From Tannerella sp. (GTDB taxonomy: Bacteria > Bacteroidota > Bacteroidia > Bacteroidales > Tannerellaceae), in contig NZ_JAUMYS010000005.1 in NCBI RefSeq assembly GCF_030528505.1, positions 1 through 64,000 on the forward strand: a stretch of 64,000 nt of DNA, in the 5' to 3' direction. The notes beneath the pieces were generated by a model that had not been told where the DNA came from, searched no databases, and was given only the letters and a program-made list of their open reading frames with translations. The first letter of the stretch is position 1; each line of letters begins with the position of its first letter. The position numbers were made by a program, and so were the translations under genes. This document shows, piece by piece, positions 26,891 to 36,174 of this stretch.

Positions 26891-26904
26891 CTTTGTTTTT
26901 TCTT

Positions 26905-28812
26905 TTAAAGAAGGCTTCGGTTAAACATCTGCAACGTCTCCAGCACATTCGATTTCACGTGAATGAAATGTTCGATGCCGGCCGCTTTCAATTCGTCCAT
27001 ACATGCGGGAGCACCGGCAACCACAAACAGCTCCTTGCCTTCGGTCAGCTTGAACGCTTCGGGAGCAAAGGTGGCATATTCGTCATCGCTCGAGCAAAGC
27101 ACGATGATATCGGCATGCTTCTCACGAGCGGCTTTCACTCCGGCCTCCACGGTTTCGAAGCCGAGGTTGTCGAAAATCTCGTATCCCGCACAAGCGAAGA
27201 AGTTCGAGGAAAACTGCGAGCGTGCCAGACGCATGGCCAGATTACCGATGGTAAGCATGAACACCTTCGGGCGTTTACCGCTCTTCTCCGTTTCCAGACG
27301 TAAGGCTTCAAACTCTGAAGCTCCGCGCGAGAAATCGAGTTTCGCGATTTCCGAATCTTTATGGCAATGACAGCCACATTCGCAATCGGCTTCGATCTTG
27401 TCGCCTGCAACCTCGGTGAAGTTCGGGAAGATATTCGTTCCGAGCAGACTGATGCGGCGTGTGGCAATCTGTTTCTTACGTGCCGTATTCGACTCGTTGA
27501 CGGCCTGCTGTACCTCGCCGGCATTCGCCACGACAGCAAAACCGCCTTTGTCTTCAACTTCAAGGAACAACTTCCAGGCAGCCTCGGCTACGGATTGCGT
27601 CAATACTTCCACATAGTAGGAGCCGCCTCCCGGATCGACAACGCGGTCTAAATGACATTCCTCTTTCAAGAGCAACTGCTGATTCCGCGCGATGCGTTCC
27701 GAGAATTCGTCCGGTGTTTTGAACACGTCATCGTAAGGCGAAACGGTAATCGAGTCAGCCCCCGCGATAGCCGCAGACATCGCTTCGGTCTGCGTACGGA
27801 GCATATTCACATACGCATCGAAAACGGTCATGTTCCAAGCCGACGTGCGGGCGTGCATTTTCATCTTGCAGGCGCAGCGACAAAATGCGCTATCGTCTGC
27901 CGTTTTCGTATCGCAGCAGTCGGGCGGACACGCACATGCCGGATCGTAAGCTTTCACAATCTCTGCCCACAACCAACGCGCGGCACGGAACTTCGCGATT
28001 TCCATAAAATAGTTGGATGAGATACCGAAGTTGAACTTAATCTTGTTGGCTACCTTGTCCACCGGCATACCTGCTTCCGCAAGTTTGGCAAGCAGCTCGT
28101 TACCCCAAGCCAAGGCATAGCCCAGCTCCTGAGTGATATACGAACCGGCATCACTCAAGTTGCAAGCTTGTATGGCCAGCACGCGGTAATGAGGCAAGGC
28201 TTCACCGGCCTTAAGCACGGCAACCACATCTTCCACCCAATCGCTTTCAAGCGCAACTCCTTTGACAAGCGGCACCTTGAAGGCATCGTAGGAAACAGAG
28301 CCTTGCGCCTTCTCCAAGTCAACTCCTTTTTCTTTGTAGTACTCGGTAAGAATACCGAGTAATTCTACCGCCCTGCGGTTGCAGGTCATAAAATTCAATT
28401 CCGTTCCTACCGGACAAATGCCTTCAAGCAATGTCCGGATATTATCCGCATTAACGCGCTCGCCTTTAATCCGGAAACCGAGAGCGGTCACTCCGCACTC
28501 GGCCACGAGGCGTCTGGCTTTTTCGTTGGCCGACGCGCAGTCGGTCACCTCGATGTCCTGACGGACAAGCCATGCGTTAGAAACATTTGTTCCGCGAACG
28601 TACGGAAACTCACCGGGCAGCGACGTGGCAGTCGCCATCCCCTCAATGTCTTCGGCGCGATAAAAAGGATTAACATTGAACCCTTCGCCGGTTTTCCAAA
28701 CCAATTTCTTCTCGAACGGCGCTCCCTTGAGATCGGCTGTGATCTTGTCCATCCATTCCTGTGTGGATACGGGAGGAAATTCGGAAAAAAGCTTCTCTTT
28801 TGCTTCTGCCAT
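26905..28812 (-). CDS. mutA: Methylmalonyl-CoA mutase, small subunit, with cysteine-rich inserts
   Basis: 635 residues, homologous to MutB but without the DxHxxG cobalamin motif in its C-terminal domain, as expected for the non-catalytic subunit. The barrel region is recognisable ([56 protein letters not shown]). Unusual are two cysteine clusters: seven Cys between 293 and 315 (C293, C295, C299, C300, C311, C313, C315), and a CxCxCxCxH stretch at 477-484. Both lie in likely surface or linker positions and could bind metal; this is inference. It lies directly upstream of mutB. Confidence 0.95.
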   Translation of the reverse strand: MAEAKEKLFSEFPPVSTQEWMDKITADLKGAPFEKKLVWKTGEGFNVNPFYRAEDIEGMATATSLPGEFPYVRGTNVSNAWLVRQDIEVTDCASANEKARRLVAECGVTALGFRIKGERVNADNIRTLLEGICPVGTELNFMTCNRRAVELLGILTEYYKEKGVDLEKAQGSVSYDAFKVPLVKGVALESDWVEDVVAVLKAGEALPHYRVLAIQACNLSDAGSYITQELGYALAWGNELLAKLAEAGMPVDKVANKIKFNFGISSNYFMEIAKFRAARWLWAEIVKAYDPACACPPDCCDTKTADDSAFCRCACKMKMHARTSAWNMTVFDAYVNMLRTQTEAMSAAIAGADSITVSPYDDVFKTPDEFSERIARNQQLLLKEECHLDRVVDPGGGSYYVEVLTQSVAEAAWKLFLEVEDKGGFAVVANAGEVQQAVNESNTARKKQIATRRISLLGTNIFPNFTEVAGDKIEADCECGCHCHKDSEIAKLDFSRGASEFEALRLETEKSGKRPKVFMLTIGNLAMRLARSQFSSNFFACAGYEIFDNLGFETVEAGVKAAREKHADIIVLCSSDDEYATFAPEAFKLTEGKELFVVAGAPACMDELKAAGIEHFIHVKSNVLETLQMFNRSLL

Positions 28813-28879
28813 AAAACTTTTCTTTATTTATTTGTTAAACAGACTGTGTGTTCCTCAAATGTTATAATTATAACTGAAT

Positions 28880-29959
28880 TTATCGATTATCGCGATGGCC
28901 GATATAAAGCCACGATGTTTTGAATTTCTCTTTTTTCCGCAATCGGTTTACGTACGCTTCGGCTTCTGCCCGATTATCGTACTTTGCGGCATAAATACGT
29001 ATCTGCTGACCGCTCCGCACCATCCCGATCTGACGACATTCCGCCGGGTCGATTTCGGAAACGAACTTCCGCGCACGACTGCGGGAATCAAAGCTTCCGA
29101 TAATGACATAATACGATCGGCGAGCCACGTTTTCTATGGCTATCTCGGTCGATGAATGGGTTGTCTTCTGCACGGCTCCGGTAGCAGGCTCAACAGACGG
29201 CTCCGGAAGAGACGGCCCCAAATCGACCGGTTCGTCCGTTTCTTTCGCAGATTGTACCGGAGATGCTTTTTCTGCTTCACCGGCTGAAAACGTAGAAGTC
29301 AGTATTTCCGAAGGTGCAAATCCGGCCGTGTAGGAATTCCGATTCACATCCTTGACGGGAGTCGTGATCAGAAAGAACAGCACGACAGCCGCAGCGGCTA
29401 TAGCGGCAACGCGCCCCATCATACGTAACAGCAGAGGTACTTCGCGCCCCGTCTTTTCCGTACGAGGAGGCTCTTCGATCGGAGAATCCGGGGAAACAGG
29501 TAAACGGGTTACAAGTGAATCGTGGCTACGCTCCGTACCGACAGGTACCATATAAAACGAGGTTAGGCCATAGGTATCGAAAGTGTAACGAGAAGCATCC
29601 GCTTCCGGTTCGAAGATAAGGGCTCCGTCTTCGTTTCGTCGCAACGATCCGAGCCTACCTGCCGAAACTGTTCGGTACTCATCAAGTGCTCTCTTCCATT
29701 CGTCCAAGTCTTGTCTGAGGGTTTGCTGCGCTTCGTTGAAATCCATCCCATATATTTGCATATACGATTCGGTCAAAAGACCGTCGTTATGGTTAAGCGT
29801 AGGATTAAACACAATCTCTTTATGCGCAGGAGAAAAAGCATTTTCTTCGGCCACAAAGAAAGCCGGGCGTCGCTGGAGCACAAAACCTCCGAAGCCCGGA
29901 ACAATCACGCAGTCGTTGACTAACAGTACACGCTCAATATGTGTAATAATCCGTAGCAC
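28880..29959 (-). CDS. HU-CCDC81 and SPOR domain membrane protein
   Basis: 359 residues from a GTG at 29959. The N-terminal HU-CCDC81 domain begins LRIITHIERVLLVNDCVIVPGFGGFV, the family pattern. A membrane segment lies near residue 190 (VAAIAAAAVVLFFLI) and a C-terminal SPOR domain (about 285-355: YYVIIGSFDSRSRARKFVSEI) probably binds denuded peptidoglycan. Bacteroidota proteins of this layout sit in the inner membrane and are thought to link the cell wall to the cytoplasm. The open frame extends to an ATG at 29977, but a -7 box (TACCTTTG, 29964-29971) lies inside that extension, so the start must be at or after 29962: the mRNA looks leaderless. Confidence 0.85.
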   Translation of the reverse strand: MLRIITHIERVLLVNDCVIVPGFGGFVLQRRPAFFVAEENAFSPAHKEIVFNPTLNHNDGLLTESYMQIYGMDFNEAQQTLRQDLDEWKRALDEYRTVSAGRLGSLRRNEDGALIFEPEADASRYTFDTYGLTSFYMVPVGTERSHDSLVTRLPVSPDSPIEEPPRTEKTGREVPLLLRMMGRVAAIAAAAVVLFFLITTPVKDVNRNSYTAGFAPSEILTSTFSAGEAEKASPVQSAKETDEPVDLGPSLPEPSVEPATGAVQKTTHSSTEIAIENVARRSYYVIIGSFDSRSRARKFVSEIDPAECRQIGMVRSGQQIRIYAAKYDNRAEAEAYVNRLRKKEKFKTSWLYIGHRDNR

Positions 29960-29963
29960 CACG

Positions 29964-29971
29964 CAAAGGTA
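29964..29971 (-). promoter_or_regulatory. Promoter -7 box overlapping the 5' end of the HU-CCDC81 gene
   Basis: The plus strand reads CAAAGGTA, i.e. TACCTTTG on the minus strand, ending 1-4 nt before two tandem GTG codons (29962 and 29959). Confidence 0.6.
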
Positions 29972-30004
29972 TATCATTTTCCGGAATACAACACAGAAAA
30001 AGCT

Positions 30005-30044
30005 AAAAAAGTTACGCCCCCGGCGTTGAACGTGGGGGCGTAAC
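30005..30044 (-). terminator. Intrinsic terminator after susD
   Basis: GTTACGCCCC (30011-30020) pairs with GGGGCGTAAC (30035-30044); on the minus strand a T-run follows. It closes the susC-susD operon. Confidence 0.85.
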
Positions 30045-30058
30045 CTATAAAATATCTA

Positions 30059-31618
30059 TTAATAACCCGGATTCTGTTTCAGATTACGATTGGCATCAAG
30101 CGCCGTCTGCGGAATCGGAAAGATTTTCAGATGCTCCTTGGCTTTTGTGTCAGGTTTGAGGTAACGGGCATGCTGGAAAGTGCCGAAGCGGATACAGTCC
30201 TGACGGGAGAAACACTCCCAGGCTAATTCCAGTTTGCGCTCCAACGCGACTTGTGCGAGGGTGACGGACGTATAGTTATGCGATGTATCGCCGAACCCAC
30301 GCTCACGAATGGCATTGACCAGCTGCGTGGCCAATCCGTTATCGCCGCCCATCCGAACGAGCGCTTCAGCCTTCATCAGATAGACATCGGCCAGACGGAA
30401 GATAATGAAGTCGTTCTCCATCGCTCCCAGAGTAGACTTGTCGAAGGGCCACTTGTAACAACGATAGCCGTCTTCCTGATTCACCTGTCCCCATACGGAG
30501 CCTTCGTACTGCGAACCCTCGATCTGAATCACGTCGATGTAATGTATCAACGGACGATCGTGTGCGGTCATGAGTACTTTGCCCGTAGCCGGGTCTTTCA
30601 TTTCGCCCATCAAGAAAGAGCCTTTCAAGCGCTGATCACCTTCTTCGAAGAGTTTGGCATAATCCGTCGTGGCGCAGATCCCGTTCCACGAGCTCCAAGT
30701 GCCGCCGAGTGCAATGTTGTCTTTATAATGTAACGTACGGAAATGTAACGTATTTTGATCTTCCGTATCATTCGCACTATAACATACTGCCAGGATAGCT
30801 TCGCGCGAGGCTTCGTTTTTGATCTGAAAATTTGTCTTCCAGCTTGGTTCGAGTACATAACTCATCCCCATAACTACATCGCAAGCACTCACTACTTCCG
30901 CCCAGTTATTTGTCTTTTTCGTACGTACACCCCACGCTTCGGTGTTCAGATACATTTTGGCCAGCAAGGTATATGCGGCGCCTTTCGTGAATTTGCCGTA
31001 GCTTGCGCTCGACACGTCGGAGCGAAGAAGGTCTTTGATCTCGTCCAGTTCTTGCACGATATAATCGAATACTTCCTGACGCGTCTTCGTTGCCGGCAGA
31101 CCGGCATCCTTAAAGTTTACAGCCAGCGGCACGTTACCGAAAGCATCCATCAGACAATAGAGCCAGAAAGCACGTACCCCGCGTATTTCGGCTAATGCGG
31201 CTTTTTTATCTTCGTCCGAAATACTCTGCGAATCTTCGATCGTCGCATAGATGAGGTTACAGGACGAAATAGACTGCGTAGCTGCCTCCCAGCATCCGCG
31301 CAATGTACCCGTTTGAGAAGTCCAGGTATGCATGTGCAGATCACGATACACGCCACCGTCGAACCAGTCTCCGCCCTTACGGGTAGGGTTAATGGCCATA
31401 TCTCCCGTACATTCACTTAAATAAAGCCAATTAGACGGGAAATATCTTTTCAGTGTATTATAGACCGGACCGATAATGGCCTCGACTTCGGCCTTGTTCT
31501 TCCCGAACGTATCGGACGGGATTTTGTCATAAACCGTCTCATCCAGATCGAAACACGAAGGAAGAGAGAACAGCATGGCAGCGCCGGTCAGCATGGATAT
31601 GATTGATTTGATCTTCAT
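30059..31618 (-). CDS. SusD/RagB family outer-membrane nutrient-binding lipoprotein
   Basis: 519 residues with a lipoprotein signal (LFSLPSC, Cys about 22). It has the family N-terminus FDLDETVYDKIPSDTF, helical TPR-like repeats and the C-terminal AIRERGFGDTSHNY/LERKLELAWECFSRQDCIRFG segment. It lies on the cell surface as the lid over the neighbouring SusC channel. The ligand cannot be read from the sequence. The pair is isolated: no glycoside hydrolase, sigma or anti-sigma gene is adjacent. Confidence 0.95.
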   Translation of the reverse strand: MKIKSIISMLTGAAMLFSLPSCFDLDETVYDKIPSDTFGKNKAEVEAIIGPVYNTLKRYFPSNWLYLSECTGDMAINPTRKGGDWFDGGVYRDLHMHTWTSQTGTLRGCWEAATQSISSCNLIYATIEDSQSISDEDKKAALAEIRGVRAFWLYCLMDAFGNVPLAVNFKDAGLPATKTRQEVFDYIVQELDEIKDLLRSDVSSASYGKFTKGAAYTLLAKMYLNTEAWGVRTKKTNNWAEVVSACDVVMGMSYVLEPSWKTNFQIKNEASREAILAVCYSANDTEDQNTLHFRTLHYKDNIALGGTWSSWNGICATTDYAKLFEEGDQRLKGSFLMGEMKDPATGKVLMTAHDRPLIHYIDVIQIEGSQYEGSVWGQVNQEDGYRCYKWPFDKSTLGAMENDFIIFRLADVYLMKAEALVRMGGDNGLATQLVNAIRERGFGDTSHNYTSVTLAQVALERKLELAWECFSRQDCIRFGTFQHARYLKPDTKAKEHLKIFPIPQTALDANRNLKQNPGY

Positions 31619-31642
31619 ATTATCATTCTTTTATACGGATTA

Positions 31643-34600
31643 TTAAAATGTTACATTAAGTCCCACTGTGAAGGTTTTCGACTTGGGATAGAAATCGCGA
31701 TACTCGATACCGGGATACAGTCCGCTGCCGGCCATGATACCGGTACTTGTTCTCGAACTGTTGGCACGATCGGTCTCGTTGCGTCCTCCTAACTGTACTT
31801 CCGGGTCAAGTCCCTTGTATCCGGTAAGGACAAAGAGATTCTGCGCAGCTACGTAAATGCGTGCTTTACTGAGCCAATCGATCTTTTTTGTGTTGAACGT
31901 GTAGCCGAGTGCGAGGTTATCGAGACGAATAAATGATGCGTCTTCCACATAATACGAACATATCTGTGAGTTCTGTCCTTTCAGTTTATAGATCAGTTCA
32001 TCGTTCAGCGCGTTGGTGCCGATTAGATAGGTGTTGTTACCGTAAGCGGCGCGAGGCCCGTTGAAGACTTCGTTGCCGATCATGCCCCGGAAGAAGACCG
32101 AAAAATCCCAGTTTTTATAGTTTACCGTATTCTGCCATCCGAAAATCACGTCCGGCAAAGCCGTACCGCAATACGTACGATCTGCCTCGTCGATATTGCC
32201 GTCCTGATTGATATCTTCAAAGATATATTTCCCTTCATCACTGATCCCCTTACATTTCCACATATAGAACTGTCCGACCGGACGGCCTGTTTCGACAATA
32301 TGAGATGTCACTCCCGATCCTCCGCGAATCCACGGACTGCCTACATAGACTTTGTCTGTCTCGTAATGCTCGTTCGAGAGGCGCGTGATTTTATTTTTGT
32401 TATACGACCCGTTGAGTGTCATCGTCCAATCCAAGTCTTTGTTGCGAATCACCCCGATGTTGAACATCATCTCAATACCCGTATTCTCCATGTCGCCGAC
32501 GTTGGCCATCATACGGTCATAAACAAACGGAGGGGTGGGCACGGCATACGTATAGAGCATGTCGGACGTTTTCTTTTTGTACAACTCGACACTACCTCCG
32601 AACCGTCCGTTAAACAAAGAAAAATCGAGGCCGAAGTTCATTGTGGCCGTCGATTCCCACTTCAGGTCGGGGTTTGCATTCTGGCTGATCGCGTAAGCCG
32701 TTTTCCACGAACCGTCGTTATAATAGATACCTTTCATGCCATACAACTCGAGAGTCCGGTACGGATCAAGTCCGGTCTGATTACCGGTGACACCGTAACC
32801 AACACGTAGTTTCAGATCATTCACCCATTTGACCTCTTTCATAAACGCTTCTTCCGAGATACCCCAAGCTGCGGAAACAGAAGGGAAAATACCCCATTTA
32901 TTGTTCTTTCCGAACTTGGACGAACCGTCACGACGGAGCATGGCCGTAATCATGTAGCGATTGTGATAGCCATAAAACGCTCGGGCATACAGAGAAATAA
33001 GCTTATAGGCGCTCTTGCCCGATTCCACATCGCCTGTTTTGAGACCGATGCCTGATTGCAGTGAATTGTAAGACAGGTTATTTGAGAGGAAATTCCGATT
33101 CTGGGCAAAAAAGTAGGCATACGCATTTTCTTCCCACGAATAACCGGCCAGCGCCTGCACCTTATGCTCTTCATCGGCTCCGAATGCCCGCTCGTAGTCA
33201 ATCGTCCACTCGAGCAGGTTACGGTTCCATACGCGGTTCCGCTTGTAGGCATTACCTTGATCGCTCTGTCCGTCTTCGGTCGTTGAATTATTGAACTCAC
33301 TCCGCGTATCGGAAAAGCGGCTCTTGTAAAGATTCAGTTTCGTATTCAGTCCATTGGCCAGTTCAAATTGAATATCGCCCGAACCGTAGAAATAAAGCAT
33401 CTCATTGTCTTTGCGGTTCAAGTCCTGATTTTGCACAGGGTTGCCCTGATCGAATTCCGCATTGACCTTGGTAAAGTATGTTCCGTCAGCATTGTAAATC
33501 GGATAGACAGGGAGCATACTGTATGCCAAAATATAGTTTCCGGCTTCCGGGAGTTCCTGATTCGTAATGGTCCCCGATCCGGTCAGCCCTATGCGCAGAC
33601 GGTCGTTGATAGCGCGTTGCTGCACCTGAAAACGAAAGCTGTGACGTTCCTGCTTGTTATCACGCATCACCCCGTTACGATCCTGATACGTATACGAAAT
33701 ACGGTAATTGCCCTTCGACGTGCCACCAGCTAACGACAAACTATGATTTTGTGACAATCCTGTACGTGTCAGTTCGCCAAACCAGTCCGTATCGGCTCCG
33801 TACTGATCGTAAACCGAAGGGTCTTGCTTAGAGTGAGCGGCGTAAGCACGCCACTGATCGGCATTAAGCAGATCCGGCTTATTCGCCAGCACATCGACCG
33901 ACATATACCCATCGTAGTTGACTATGGTACGATTGCCAGCCCCTTTTTTTGTTGTGATAAGAATCACACCTCCCGCTGCACGCGACCCGTAGATCGCAGC
34001 CGATGTCGCATCTTTCAGTACGGAGATGGACTCGATATCGGTGGGTGCCACCGTACTCAAATCGCCACCGGGAATCCCGTCGATTACGACGAGAGGCCCC
34101 ATGTCTTCCTGCAACGTTGTGACACCACGCAGCCGCATCCGCGACGTGCTCGTCACATCGCCCGAACCCGAATTAATCATCAGTCCGGCCACTTTACCCT
34201 GCAACAAGTCGGTTGCATCGCGTGTCAGCCCTTTGTTAAAGTTTTCTTCCGTTACATTTGCAACCGAACCGGTAATCTGACGTCGTGTCTGCGTACCGTA
34301 TCCGATAGCCACCACTTCACCCAAGTTCACAACAGACGGCTGCATCGTTACATCGATCGTACTACGCCCTTTCACTGCTTCTTCCTTCGTATTATAACCG
34401 ATGTAAGAAAACTGCAAAACAGCATGTTCCGCATTCGAAACCGACAAGATATAACGTCCCTCCAAGTCCGTAACAATACCGTTTGTCGTTCCTTTTTCTA
34501 CCACGTTGGCGCCGATAATCGGTTCCCCATTCTCGTCCAACACTGTTCCATTTACTTGTTGAGCGTACGTCATCGTTACGCCCAAACACATCAGCGCCGC

Positions 34601-34651
34601 AAGCAATCCAGCTTTCCAGCGACCAATCTTTCCATTCTTTTCTTGTTTCAT
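31643..34651 (-). CDS. SusC/RagA family TonB-dependent transporter
   Basis: 1002 residues from the ATG at 34651; AAGGAG lies 8 nt upstream, whereas the GTG at 34660 would overlap that ribosome site. Signal peptide to about residue 31 (MTYAQ), then a carboxypeptidase-regulatory-like domain (VNGTVLDENGEPIIGANVVEKGT), plug domain with VVAIGYGTQTRRQITGSV and VLKDATSAAIYGSRAAGGVILITTKKG, and a C-terminal 22-strand barrel ending in FTVGLNVTF. It imports a nutrient with SusD, powered by TonB. It carries no N-terminal signalling (STN) domain. A weak -7-like box (TATCTTG, minus, near 34833-34839) with TTTG 19 bp further upstream may be its promoter. Confidence 0.95.
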   Translation of the reverse strand: MKQEKNGKIGRWKAGLLAALMCLGVTMTYAQQVNGTVLDENGEPIIGANVVEKGTTNGIVTDLEGRYILSVSNAEHAVLQFSYIGYNTKEEAVKGRSTIDVTMQPSVVNLGEVVAIGYGTQTRRQITGSVANVTEENFNKGLTRDATDLLQGKVAGLMINSGSGDVTSTSRMRLRGVTTLQEDMGPLVVIDGIPGGDLSTVAPTDIESISVLKDATSAAIYGSRAAGGVILITTKKGAGNRTIVNYDGYMSVDVLANKPDLLNADQWRAYAAHSKQDPSVYDQYGADTDWFGELTRTGLSQNHSLSLAGGTSKGNYRISYTYQDRNGVMRDNKQERHSFRFQVQQRAINDRLRIGLTGSGTITNQELPEAGNYILAYSMLPVYPIYNADGTYFTKVNAEFDQGNPVQNQDLNRKDNEMLYFYGSGDIQFELANGLNTKLNLYKSRFSDTRSEFNNSTTEDGQSDQGNAYKRNRVWNRNLLEWTIDYERAFGADEEHKVQALAGYSWEENAYAYFFAQNRNFLSNNLSYNSLQSGIGLKTGDVESGKSAYKLISLYARAFYGYHNRYMITAMLRRDGSSKFGKNNKWGIFPSVSAAWGISEEAFMKEVKWVNDLKLRVGYGVTGNQTGLDPYRTLELYGMKGIYYNDGSWKTAYAISQNANPDLKWESTATMNFGLDFSLFNGRFGGSVELYKKKTSDMLYTYAVPTPPFVYDRMMANVGDMENTGIEMMFNIGVIRNKDLDWTMTLNGSYNKNKITRLSNEHYETDKVYVGSPWIRGGSGVTSHIVETGRPVGQFYMWKCKGISDEGKYIFEDINQDGNIDEADRTYCGTALPDVIFGWQNTVNYKNWDFSVFFRGMIGNEVFNGPRAAYGNNTYLIGTNALNDELIYKLKGQNSQICSYYVEDASFIRLDNLALGYTFNTKKIDWLSKARIYVAAQNLFVLTGYKGLDPEVQLGGRNETDRANSSRTSTGIMAGSGLYPGIEYRDFYPKSKTFTVGLNVTF

Positions 34652-34660
34652 ACAAGGCAC

Positions 34661-35202
34661 TCCTTAAAAATTAAACATATCATTCATTCACACGATAAAA
34701 TTTCAGAGCGTATTTCCGGAAACAGGAATTGTAAGCAGCAGTCGTGATTTTCATGATATTTTTCTGCACGAAAGCTTATTGCAATACATGACATTGTTTC
34801 CCGGTATAGATTTTTGTAATCTGATACGGACGCAAGATATACATTCTTTTTACATCTGCAAAAAAATTAACATCTTCAGAGGGTTCTCTCGTTATTCACA
34901 AAAAGCGGAAGATGTTTGTGAATGAGCGGAATTATGCAAAAAAAGTAGAAAATCAAAAAAATCGTCCTATCATTAATTTTATAGCCCTCAAAACGTTATT
35001 AAGAGAAGTTTAGGGTTAAAGCTAAAATAAAGGTGTTCAGGATTACATAAGAGAAGGATTTTATTCAGGTTCACCAATTGTTATACGTAGTCCGCAAAAA
35101 AAAATGGGATGATCAAACGGTCTTCATAATGAGTATACTAAAAAGAAGGATGTGTTACACCCTTTTTTATCTGCGATCGACTTATATTATCTTTATATCC
35201 AG
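34661..35202. other. Intergenic region upstream of the SusC gene
   Basis: About 540 bp, AT-rich, no gene. A weak promoter (TTTG at 34862-34859, 19 bp, TATCTTG at 34839-34833, minus strand) would give a leader of about 175 nt. Nothing else is recognised. Confidence 0.4.
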
Positions 35203-35289
35203 CGGAAGGAGGGGGATTCGAACCCCCGGTACGGTTACCCGTACGACAGTTTAGCAAACTGTTGGTTTCAGCCACTCACCCATCCTTCC
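35203..35289 (-). tRNA. tRNA-Ser (GCU anticodon)
   Basis: 87 nt on the minus strand. Acceptor stem GGAAGGA pairs with TCCTTCC, discriminator G. The anticodon arm is ACAGT-TTGCTAA-ACTGT, anticodon GCT. A long variable arm (TCGTACGGGTAACCGTACC) and the T arm GGGGGTTCGAATCCCCC confirm a class II serine tRNA that reads AGC/AGU. CCA is not encoded. Confidence 0.97.
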
Positions 35290-35330
35290 TTCAGATATGC
35301 TTTTGAACGGCACATTTTGAAAAAGCGTTG

Positions 35331-35361
35331 CAAAGATAGACCATTTTTTTGAATCCGCAAA
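35331..35361 (-). promoter_or_regulatory. Promoter of the tRNA-Ser gene
   Basis: On the minus strand TTTG (35361-35358), 19 bp, then TATCTTTG (35338-35331), an exact consensus match about 36 bp before the mature tRNA. The rest of 35362-35588 shows no gene. Confidence 0.8.
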
Positions 35362-35588
35362 TTTTTGTGTTGGCTTAAAAAATGTCTCAAGCTAAAATTT
35401 GAATCAATGCTTGATTCGGAGTTATCTCTAAATTGTTTGGCAAAATCCAAAAAACGTTGTATTTATTATCATATAGTTATTTGAGATAAAGTTGTTTCTT
35501 TTTTATTCGGCATGGAAAAGTCACATGGTTTCATATCCTTTACAATATCAAAGAGTAGGATACGTATTTTACACAACTTTCCATGCAC

Positions 35589-36173
35589 CTATATTGTTAT
35601 GCCAATCTCTTCAAACATTTTCTTATATACGACTGCTTTCTCTTCCAAAGGTTTTGGATAGGCTCTTGATGAAGAAGGCATTCGGTATATGCGCAGGTGA
35701 CGGGAGCAAAAGACGGTTTCGGTCGATGAACCGACTTTCGGTTCTTCAGCTCCTGTCAGCATTAATAAGGTATCCAATGCTTTCTGACCCGTTGCCACGA
35801 TTGTTCGGCAGTCCGGCAATTCCGACAAAATTTGTTTCAAATCAATCGGGCGAAGTACCTCAAGGTACTTATCCGAAGCATTCCCTTTTTGTCGATTTAC
35901 TTCCATAGCCGTATCCCAAAGCGCAATCCCCTTTTCAGTCAGAAATGTACGAATTTTTGCTTCGTGAAAAGACTTTTGATCATCCGTCAGGAAATAATGT
36001 TTGTCTTTAAAAAAGACGACCCCGAATATCCGCCACATATCATTCTGAAAATTAGGGTAAAAGAAATCCATTTTCCAGCGTGCTCTGGGAGGAGGGAAAC
36101 TGCCCAACATCAACATTTTTGCACCTTCCGGAGCAAAAGGAGGCAAAGGGTGAACTTCTATCAATGATTCCAT
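35589..36173 (-). CDS. Uracil-DNA-glycosylase-superfamily protein (Mug/HDG-like)
   Basis: 194 residues. It has the superfamily's substrate-pocket motif GSFPPPRARWKMDFFYPNFQNDMWRIFG (about 24-51), a later ALWDTAMEVNR, and the C-terminal MPSSSRAYPKPLEEKAVVYKKMF loop. The active-site set differs from classical Ung; closest by appearance are the small single-domain glycosylases that excise deaminated bases (Mug or hypoxanthine-DNA glycosylase type). The exact base is not certain. The start is 1 nt after the proline dehydrogenase stop, so they are co-transcribed. Confidence 0.8.
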   Translation of the reverse strand: MESLIEVHPLPPFAPEGAKMLMLGSFPPPRARWKMDFFYPNFQNDMWRIFGVVFFKDKHYFLTDDQKSFHEAKIRTFLTEKGIALWDTAMEVNRQKGNASDKYLEVLRPIDLKQILSELPDCRTIVATGQKALDTLLMLTGAEEPKVGSSTETVFCSRHLRIYRMPSSSRAYPKPLEEKAVVYKKMFEEIGITI

Positions 36174-36174
36174 C

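Noticed and set aside
29977-29977. ATG at 29977 as start of the HU-CCDC81 gene
   Set aside because: The promoter box lies downstream of it and the family N-terminus begins at the GTG codons.
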